Shown: piece after piece, positions 58,601-64,000 of the stretch | Layout of the letters: each line of letters begins with the position of its first letter | Numbering within the stretch: the first letter of the stretch is position 1 | NCBI RefSeq assembly: GCF_003047265.1 | Contig: NZ_PZYY01000006.1 | Coordinates: 355,355 to 419,354, forward strand | Direction of reading: 5' to 3' | Length of the DNA stretch: 64,000 nt | DNA from: Nocardioides terrigena | Lineage (GTDB): Bacteria > Actinomycetota > Actinomycetes > Propionibacteriales > Nocardioidaceae | Notes under the pieces: model-generated | What the model saw: only the letters and a program-made list of their open reading frames with translations | What the model was told of the DNA's origin: nothing | Databases searched by the model: none | Translations under genes and position numbers: made by a program

Positions 58601-59065
58601 TTCGGCCAACAGCACTTCGAGGAGAACTTGCGGTTCGTCACTGAGTCTCTTGGCTCGAAGAACCTGCGCGACTACTTCGTAAAGTCCTTCTACAAGGATC
58701 ACGTCCAGCGGTACAAGAAGCGGCCGATCTATTGGTTGTTCTCTAGCCCCAAGGGCTCGTTCAACGCGCTCATCTATATGCACCGCTACTCGCCATCGAC
58801 TGTGTCGACGGTGCTCAATGAGTACCTACGAGAGTTGCAGGCCAAGCTGAAGGCGAGCCTGGAGCACGCCGACCGCTCCAGCAATGCGAAGGAGGCCGAC
58901 CGACTGCGCAAGGTCTTGCTGGAGCTCGATGAGTACGAGCACGACGTGCTCTACCCCCTCGCCTCGCGGAACGTCGCCATCGACCTCGACGAGGGAGTGA
59001 AGACGAACTACCCCAAGCTCGGAAGCGCATTGAAGAAGATCGCCGGCTTGGAGGCGAGCGAATGA
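55634..59065 (+). CDS. pglX: BREX adenine-specific DNA methyltransferase PglX
   Basis: 1143 aa. Methyltransferase motif I is DPACGSGHML near residue 298 and motif IV NPPYMGS near 470, the N6-adenine type. The target-recognition region follows (about 550-850) and a long C-terminal helical region with coiled coil ends near residue 1140. It methylates a non-palindromic host motif to mark self DNA and is also required for exclusion of phage. Codon third positions are visibly less GC-rich from about 56.9 to 58.4 kb, over the recognition region, suggesting exchange of specificity. ATGA overlap with pglZ. Confidence 0.92.
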   Translation: METAPLKNFATWARTALIREVTARVAAVLAPGSSERVEQAKAVYALERAVTAAGGGDEGRSAVADKVAYTWFNRIVALRFMDANGYTGIGVVSPQAGVEVGQPEILAEAKRGVIDTEVASQKTCTAVAALLDGTRASASPQGEAYALLLADYCRHWNRAMPFMFEREGDYTELLIPANLLADDSVLNRSVKVLTEEVCRDVEVIGWLYQFYIAERKDEVFAGFKKSKKAGAGEIPAATQLFTPHWIVRYLVENSLGRLWLLNRPSSGLVDQMEYYLAPVEEVTDFLRIAKPEDLKAIDPACGSGHMLTYAFDLLYSIYEEEGYGPAEIPSLILTNNLYGTEIDPRAGALAAFALTMKARARQRTFFTKQVEPNICVLEPISFSPDELDFLRTKDGDRHAEEAFWNQLAEADTFGSLIQPDPDITSQLAAHLATFDHGDELLRAETIERAHRLVYQAEFLLPRYGVVVANPPYMGSSNMGPLLAGFAREKYPAAKSDLMTMFIERAASLVPEGGVFAMITLASWMFNQDAANFRKDLLGRSTISSLLHLGRGIFGVDYGTVAFAATRGHDDRSVGVYRKLYDVFSSVRTPEEIRDLFLDHSHASYLVAQHAIESLPGKAFAYWVDREVADAFSRCGPIGKRFSSGNGITTSDNGRFLRYWWEVGARDVRTEDSNGPWVPINKGGPYRKWSGNREFVLDWRHDGKELFNLRPTATMRNVDKFFAPSVSWSDVSIGSVVGRAYGAEYAFDASANSVFPQKLEDRHALLAFLNTRAVAEISLLLNPGTHFKIGNFEALPAMLRSDPDLVGDVEELIGISDEDLSTTELDRTFERDQVAHYGGSVEASIERVRGDWEKRISRMTELEERNNRLVASAESLPARMAEAPTPEDVTLRNNPEFEFRKFERGIRIELDTRAKIDDLVSYAVGCMFGRYSLDEPGLILADQGATLQDYLAKVPSPTFMPDTDNVIPIVDGEWFEDDIVERFRTFLRAAFGQQHFEENLRFVTESLGSKNLRDYFVKSFYKDHVQRYKKRPIYWLFSSPKGSFNALIYMHRYSPSTVSTVLNEYLRELQAKLKASLEHADRSSNAKEADRLRKVLLELDEYEHDVLYPLASRNVAIDLDEGVKTNYPKLGSALKKIAGLEASE

Positions 59066-61560
59066 GTGACGTCGCCAACATCAAGCCGCACCTGGAGCGC
59101 CGCTTCGTTGACCGCCGAGTCGTGTTCTGGCACGACCCGCAGGGTCAATACGCCTCCGTCGTCGACAGCCTTGGCCTGCCGGGTGTCACGACGCTACGGG
59201 TCGCAAACGACGAGTACGCCGTCAAGTACCGACTGCTGCACGAGCAGCCCGCTGACAAGTTCTTGATCTACCGATCGGGCCCGCTGCCGGCGGGCGTCGG
59301 GAACTGGCTCTTGGATCTCGAACTCGCGTACGGCGTCTTCACCGCAGACCGGAGCTCCTTGGTCTCGGAAGAGCTCGGTCTGACTGCCGAAGGCATCGAC
59401 GCGGTCGTGGCGCGGCACGAGAAGTTCTTCAACGCGGGGAAGCGCGTCGAGACCCTCAAGGGTCTGCTCACGGCCGAAGATGACGTGGCCCGCCTTCGCG
59501 CCAAGATGTCCGCGGTGGTGCTCGGGCAGAAGGAGCACAGCCTCCTTGAGATCATGCGGACGCTCTTGGTTGAGAAATCCAAGGGCCAGCACTCCAAGTA
59601 CAACGCCCTCGGCGATCTCGAGCTCGCGGACTTTCTCTGGCTCGGTGCGGCTTCGATCTACGGCTACGAGTCGACCGCACCGAGTGTCGATGACTTCGTC
59701 TTGTGGATGTTCCGCGCGGCTCTCGGAGGCTTCAAGTCCGACCGCCCTGGGGGGCTGCAGAACATTCAGCTCGACTTCGCCAGCTTCCGCAACGATCGCC
59801 GCAGCCAAGCCGCGATGTCGATTCTCGCCAAGCAGGCATCGGCAGACCTCGACTACACGGCGAGCATCGAGAACGCGACGTTCCGAGATCTCGTCGCGGA
59901 TGACCTGTTCGAGGAGACCGACCGCAAGATCATTGCGGACCTTGCTCGAGCGGTCACGGAACAGACTGTCACCGCTCGTGAGGTGGCCGATGTCGTCCGG
60001 GCCCGCCAGAGCAGCGTGTGGATCGATGGTTACCGCCAGCTGTATGCAGCGATCGACGCGGCCGCCGACCTGCTGTCGCGGCTGAGCACGATCGATTTCA
60101 CGATCTCGGCCTTCGACGAGGGACTTGAGCGCTACCGGAACGACTGGTTCCGCATCGACCAGCTCTACCGCCAGTTCACCTACGCGCGCCGCTCCTTCGA
60201 GGGACCGAACCCACTCGACGCGTTGCGAGACCTCGTCGAGAAGACGTACACCAACAAGTTCGTCTACGAGCTCGGCAACGCCTGGCAGAAGCAGGTCGAC
60301 GCAGCAACCAGCTGGCAGTCGGTCGTCCTGCGCTCCCAGCGGTTGTTCTACGGCGACTACGTCGAACAACTGCTCCGCGAGGACAAGAAGGCCGTGGTCA
60401 TCGTCTCCGACGCCCTCCGATACGAGGTCGCCGACGAGCTACGCTCCCGCATCCGCCAGGAGGACCGGTTCAACGCCGACCTCGAGGCCGTCCTCGGCGT
60501 CCTGCCGAGCTACACCCAGCTCGGCATGGCCGCGCTCCTGCCGCACCGCACTCTGAAACACTCCGTTGACGGCAAGACCGTGCTCGCCGACGGCCTGCCC
60601 ACCAACGGGGTGGGCCCTCGCTCGAAGGTGCTCGAGGCCGTGGGCGGCAGTGCCATCCAGGCTGAGACCTTCCGAGCCCTGACCGCCGACGAGCGGCGGG
60701 ACATGTTCAAGAACAACCGGGTTCTGTACATCTTCCACGACGTCATCGACGCGATCGGCGACAAGCCGGGCACCGAGCGCCGGGTGTTCGAAGCCGCCGA
60801 GCTGGCGCTGGCCGAGTTGGTGGACCTGGTCAAGAAGACCGCCAACGCCAACGCCACCAACATCTTCGTAACTGCCGACCACGGCTTCCTCTTCCAAGAC
60901 GAGGCACTGCCCGAGCAGTTCTTCCTCTCCGAGAAGGCACACGGCGACAAGATTCTCGTCGCCAACAAGCGCTACGTGCTCGGTCACGGGCTGAAGGTCG
61001 ACGACGCCTTCGCCACGTTCACCGCTGAGCAACTCAATCTCGACGGCGACATCGAGGTCCAGATTCCCAAGTCGATCCACCGCCTCAAGCTCGCTGGCGG
61101 GGGAACACGATTCGTCCACGGCGGTGCGACTCTGCAGGAGATCGTCGTACCGGTGCTCGTGATCAACAAGAAGCGCAAGAGCGATACCCGCCTGGTCAAC
61201 GTGAAGGTTCTCCCGGACACCGACAAGATCACCACCGGCCAGCTGGTCGTGAAGCTATTCCAGGCGGAGCCCGTCAGCGACAAGGTGCAGGCCCGCGTGC
61301 TGCGCGCGGGGCTGTACGTGGGGGAGACGCTGATCTCCAACGACCCGCCGCCGGTGCTGACCTTCGACTCCTCCTCTCCCGAGCAGCGGGACCGCTACCA
61401 GAGCGTCCAACTGCTGCTCAACCAGGACGCCAACGACTACAACAACCGCGCCGTCGAGCTCCGCCTCGAGGAGCTCATTCCCAACACGAACCAATGGCGT
61501 GTGTACGAGAAGGCGATGTTCACCCTCAAGCGCTCCTTCACCTCGGACTTCGACTTCTAA
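59062..61560 (+). CDS. pglZ: BREX alkaline-phosphatase-superfamily protein PglZ
   Basis: 832 aa. The alkaline-phosphatase-type metal site is visible: VVIVSDALRYEVADEL near residue 445, with the nucleophile region, and VTADHGFLFQDE near 605, followed by HRLKLAGGGTRFVHGGATLQE. N-terminal blocks FVDRRVVFWHDPQGQY and LLHEQPADKFLIYRSG match the usual PglZ start. PglZ is a metal-dependent nuclease or phosphatase essential for type 1 BREX. ATGA overlap with pglX; brxL follows after 11 nt. Confidence 0.92.
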   Translation: MSDVANIKPHLERRFVDRRVVFWHDPQGQYASVVDSLGLPGVTTLRVANDEYAVKYRLLHEQPADKFLIYRSGPLPAGVGNWLLDLELAYGVFTADRSSLVSEELGLTAEGIDAVVARHEKFFNAGKRVETLKGLLTAEDDVARLRAKMSAVVLGQKEHSLLEIMRTLLVEKSKGQHSKYNALGDLELADFLWLGAASIYGYESTAPSVDDFVLWMFRAALGGFKSDRPGGLQNIQLDFASFRNDRRSQAAMSILAKQASADLDYTASIENATFRDLVADDLFEETDRKIIADLARAVTEQTVTAREVADVVRARQSSVWIDGYRQLYAAIDAAADLLSRLSTIDFTISAFDEGLERYRNDWFRIDQLYRQFTYARRSFEGPNPLDALRDLVEKTYTNKFVYELGNAWQKQVDAATSWQSVVLRSQRLFYGDYVEQLLREDKKAVVIVSDALRYEVADELRSRIRQEDRFNADLEAVLGVLPSYTQLGMAALLPHRTLKHSVDGKTVLADGLPTNGVGPRSKVLEAVGGSAIQAETFRALTADERRDMFKNNRVLYIFHDVIDAIGDKPGTERRVFEAAELALAELVDLVKKTANANATNIFVTADHGFLFQDEALPEQFFLSEKAHGDKILVANKRYVLGHGLKVDDAFATFTAEQLNLDGDIEVQIPKSIHRLKLAGGGTRFVHGGATLQEIVVPVLVINKKRKSDTRLVNVKVLPDTDKITTGQLVVKLFQAEPVSDKVQARVLRAGLYVGETLISNDPPPVLTFDSSSPEQRDRYQSVQLLLNQDANDYNNRAVELRLEELIPNTNQWRVYEKAMFTLKRSFTSDFDF

Positions 61561-61571
61561 GGGCGGCCGAC

Positions 61572-63740
61572 ATGACTGAAGAGACCGATCTTGACGTGAT
61601 CGCCGCCGACCTCCTCGACGGCACCATCGAGGGGCAGACGGAAGATCAGACCCCCGAGCAGACGGCGCTCGACAAGAAGATCAACCAGCACTTTGCCGGC
61701 CTCGTGGTCCGCAAGGACCTCGTCAAGGCCGTCAAGGGCAACGCGATCGTGCCCTCCTACGTCCTGGAGTACCTCCTTGGCCAGTACGCGGCCTCGGACG
61801 ACGAAGCCACCATCCAGGCCGGCATCGACTCGGTGCGCAAGATCCTCGCCGACCACTACGTCCAACGGAACCAGTCCGAGCTGGTGAAGTCGACGATCAA
61901 GGAACGCGGGCGCTACAAGATCATCGACAAGGTCTCTGTCTCTCTCAACGACAAGGACGATCGGTACGAGGCAGAGTTCTCGAACCTCGGCATCAAGGGA
62001 GTAGTCGTGGAGTCGGCCACGATCAACGCTCACCCCAAGCTCCTCGTCGGCGGCGTCTGGTGCATCTGCGACATCGACTACTTCCACTTCGACGACGCCC
62101 GCGTCGTGCCCTGGCAACTCGGCTCGCTGAAGCCGATTCAGCTCTCGAACTTCGACTTCGACAGCTACACCACCTCGCGCCGTGAGTTCACCACCGACGA
62201 GTGGATCGACCTGCTGATCCAGTCGATCGGTTTCAACCCTGCCCTGTTCGGACGTCGCGCCAAGCTCATCCAGCTCGTTCGCCTGATCCCGTTCGTCGAG
62301 CGCAACTACAACCTCGTCGAGCTCGGCCCCAAGGGCACCGGCAAGTCACACATCTTCTCGGAGTTCTCACCCCACGGCATGCTGATCTCCGGGGGAGAGG
62401 TAACCGTCCCCAAGCTCTTCGTGAACAACTCCAACGGTCGCATCGGCCTGGTCGGATACTGGGACGTCGTCGCATTCGACGAGTTCGCAGGCAGGAAGAA
62501 GCGCACCGACAAGGCGCTCGTCGACATCATGAAGAACTACATGGCGAACAAGTCGTTCTCGCGCGGTGTGGAGACGCTCGGCGCAGAAGCGTCGATGGTC
62601 TTCGTCGGCAACACGTCCCACAATGTGCCGTACATGCTGAAGCACTCCGACCTGTTCGACGAGTTGCCCGAGAGCTATCACGACGCGGCGTACCTCGACC
62701 GCCTCCACCACTTCATCCCGGGCTGGGAAGTCGACACCATCCGCGGAGAGATGTTCTCCGAGGGCTACGGCTTCGTCGTCGACTACATTGCCGAAGTCCT
62801 CAAGTCGATGCGCAACGCGGACTACTCCGACCGCTACCAGCAGCACTTCACGCTGGGTTCGGACATCTCGACCCGCGACCGGGACGGCATCCACAAGACC
62901 TTTTCCGGACTGATGAAGATCCTCTACCCCCACGGGGAAGCGACCCAGGAGGAGATCGAGGAGACCCTGCGGTTCGCCATCGAGGGCCGCAAGCGCGTCA
63001 AGGACCAGATCCTCCGAATCGACGCCACCATGGCCGAGGTCAAGTTCGGCTACCTCGACAACGACGGCGGCTGGCACCCTGTCACCACCCTCGAAGAAGA
63101 CGAGTACCCCACGCACTATCACCGCACCCGCCACGCCGAGGGCGCCGACGCCACCGACTCAACCGGCGAGGAGGGGAGCGGCGCCACCGCCAGCGCGGCC
63201 GACGGGGTTGCGGGCACGCCCGTTAAGCCGGAGCTGTACGCCGGGCACCGCGAATACCAGGAGAACCAGCGCGGCGTCTCCTACGCCACCATGCTGATCC
63301 CGTATCTGCGGGGGGCCACCGAGATCACCCTCACCGACCCCTACATCCGCCAGTTCCACCAGGCGCGCAATCTGATGGAGTTCATGGAAGCGCTAGCCGC
63401 GGTCAAGGACCCGGCCGACGAGGTCAAGCTCAAGCTCATAACCACCGAGTCCTCCGACGGCCCCGAGAAGGTCCAGAAGCAACTGGAGTTCCTGCTACGC
63501 GTCAAGCAGGCCGCAGCCGTCGCGGGCATCACCCTCGACGTCGAGCTCAGCGACACCATCCACGACCGGTCGATCCGCGCCAACTCCGGCTGGCGCATCA
63601 ATCTCGGCCGCGGCCTCGATATCTTCCAATTCGTCTCTAACGACACCTTCGACATTGCCGCCAAGATTCAGCAGTACCGCCAAGTCAAGGCCTTCGGCAT
63701 TACCTACATCAAGGAGCCGACGACCCAGCCGATCGACTAA
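61572..63740 (+). CDS. brxL: BREX AAA protein BrxL with an MIT-C-like C-terminus
   Basis: 722 aa. The N-terminal and AAA parts are those of BrxL: HFAGLVVRKDLVKAVKGNA and VPSYVLEYLLGQY, Walker A GPKGTGKSHIF near residue 255, Walker B VVAFDEFAG near 300, and YWDVVAF before it. After an acidic, Ala-rich linker (about 515-555), the C-terminal 165 residues do not look like the Lon-type protease end. They carry ITLTDPYIRQFHQARNLMEF and, near 660, TIHDRSIRANSGWRINLGRG and LDIFQ, the hallmarks of the MIT C-terminal (PLD-like) domain of MITD1. No Lon Ser-Lys pair is apparent. The start ATG 61572 follows GGGCGGCCGAC. Confidence 0.88.
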   Translation: MTEETDLDVIAADLLDGTIEGQTEDQTPEQTALDKKINQHFAGLVVRKDLVKAVKGNAIVPSYVLEYLLGQYAASDDEATIQAGIDSVRKILADHYVQRNQSELVKSTIKERGRYKIIDKVSVSLNDKDDRYEAEFSNLGIKGVVVESATINAHPKLLVGGVWCICDIDYFHFDDARVVPWQLGSLKPIQLSNFDFDSYTTSRREFTTDEWIDLLIQSIGFNPALFGRRAKLIQLVRLIPFVERNYNLVELGPKGTGKSHIFSEFSPHGMLISGGEVTVPKLFVNNSNGRIGLVGYWDVVAFDEFAGRKKRTDKALVDIMKNYMANKSFSRGVETLGAEASMVFVGNTSHNVPYMLKHSDLFDELPESYHDAAYLDRLHHFIPGWEVDTIRGEMFSEGYGFVVDYIAEVLKSMRNADYSDRYQQHFTLGSDISTRDRDGIHKTFSGLMKILYPHGEATQEEIEETLRFAIEGRKRVKDQILRIDATMAEVKFGYLDNDGGWHPVTTLEEDEYPTHYHRTRHAEGADATDSTGEEGSGATASAADGVAGTPVKPELYAGHREYQENQRGVSYATMLIPYLRGATEITLTDPYIRQFHQARNLMEFMEALAAVKDPADEVKLKLITTESSDGPEKVQKQLEFLLRVKQAAAVAGITLDVELSDTIHDRSIRANSGWRINLGRGLDIFQFVSNDTFDIAAKIQQYRQVKAFGITYIKEPTTQPID

Positions 63741-63799
63741 TTCCTCCTGGGTGCGCCTGATCGTCTGGCTTCACGCGCACCAGTGTGGCCGCGGCGGGT

Positions 63800-63850
63800 C
63801 CGTCTCATTCGATCTCACGCAACTGGCACGGACGGGAGTTGATGAGACGG
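63800..63850. repeat. Inverted repeat after the BREX operon
   Basis: CCGTCTCAT (63800-63808) is the perfect inverse of ATGAGACGG (63842-63850). In the same stretch GACGGGAGT occurs twice in direct orientation. It lies between brxL and the next gene and could be part of a terminator or operator. Confidence 0.4.
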
Positions 63851-63872
63851 GAGTAGCCGGCCGCTGGCGTCC

Positions 63873-63878
63873 TAGTGT
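63873..63878 (+). promoter_or_regulatory. -10 box, probable leaderless transcript
   Basis: TAGTGT (TANNNT) ends 6 nt before the ATG at 63885, the same geometry as at 31.19 and 32.71 kb. There is no ribosome binding site. Confidence 0.4.
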
Positions 63879-63884
63879 GGGCGC

Positions 63885-64000
63885 ATGACCGACGACGGGC
63901 TCTCCTCGGCTGACTGTGAGGATTCCCTTCGCAGCCTGATGGTGCTGGGCTGTGGGTTGGCGACTGCGGGTGTGACCCTTCGGCTGACTGGCTTCGTGCC
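63885..64000 (+). CDS. N-terminal part of an unknown gene (runs off the window)
   Basis: Starts ATG with MTDDGLSSADCEDSLRSLMV and continues with a hydrophobic stretch, LGCGLATAGVTLRLTG, to the right edge. 38 residues are visible. It might be a membrane or helical protein, but the fragment is too short to assign. Third positions are consistent with a coding frame. Confidence 0.45.
   Translation, partial: MTDDGLSSADCEDSLRSLMVLGCGLATAGVTLRLTGFV

Noticed and set aside
1..64000. CRISPR arrays, rRNA or tRNA genes
   Set aside because: No regularly spaced direct repeats of CRISPR type, and no tRNA cloverleaf or rRNA-like sequence was noticed in intergenic parts. Computational scans were not possible.

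Overview
The window is GC-rich throughout, with GC-rich third codon positions, frequent GTG starts, TGATG/ATGA/GTGA gene overlaps and TANNNT-type -10 boxes. This indicates a high-GC actinobacterium; the protein style suggests Nocardioides or a relative, but that is inference. Most of it reads as the backbone and cargo of a large conjugative element (integrative element or plasmid). No integrase, ParA or replication initiator is visible inside the window, so the element boundaries are not resolved.

Layout. (1) 1-14.8 kb, plus strand: a type IV secretion operon. It holds two VirB8/TcpC-like membrane proteins, a VirB6-like polytopic protein, an SCO6880-like protein, a VirB4-like ATPase, a five-domain VirB1-like protein (two nuclease-fold and three cell-wall-hydrolase-like domains), a VirD4/TraG coupling ATPase, small accessories and an M48 metalloprotease. 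(2) 14.8-20.8 kb, minus strand: a 1971-aa relaxase-helicase-primase fusion. The divergent region at 20.77-21.06 kb is the best oriT candidate. (3) 21-26.5 kb: a coiled-coil protein, an HNH nuclease, a minus-strand operon of small proteins ending in a DUF932 protein, and a ParB-like protein; the last two share an almost identical leader. (4) 26.5-32.6 kb: DNA-processing genes (SSB, DUF4192, DprA-like), two tandem paralogs of which one is broken by an amber codon, and an ATP-dependent DNA ligase behind a LexA-type box. (5) 32.7-39.9 kb: an island rich in predicted nucleases (PD-(D/E)xK-like, possible RusA-like, GIY-YIG, CoiA-like, RNase H-fold, DUF3883, HNH). (6) 40-47 kb: poorly known helical and Cys-rich proteins in minus-strand operons, plus a second M48-like protein that has lost its catalytic residues. 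(7) 47.46-48.53 kb: an intact IS481-family insertion with a 6-bp target duplication, inside a decayed ORF. (8) 48.6-50.4 kb: an AAA ATPase behind a large inverted repeat, and a small helical protein. (9) 50.7-63.7 kb: an intact type-1-like BREX phage-defence operon (HTH, brxA, brxB, brxC, pglX, pglZ, brxL). (10) 63.9 kb to the end: the start of another gene.

How the parts fit. The secretion, coupling and relaxase genes form a conjugation system. SSB, DprA-like, ligase and ParB-like proteins plausibly maintain the transferred DNA, and BREX is cargo that protects the host. The main regulatory observation is a bipartite sequence, TGATCGC then exactly 21 nt then AGGTGAC, found eight times and each time upstream of a gene start: the coupling-protein operon, the relaxase, its divergent neighbour, a secreted protein, ssb and three small-protein operons. 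It looks like the promoter or operator of an element-wide transfer regulon. The other main novelty candidate is BrxL, whose C-terminus resembles the MIT C-terminal domain rather than a Lon protease domain.
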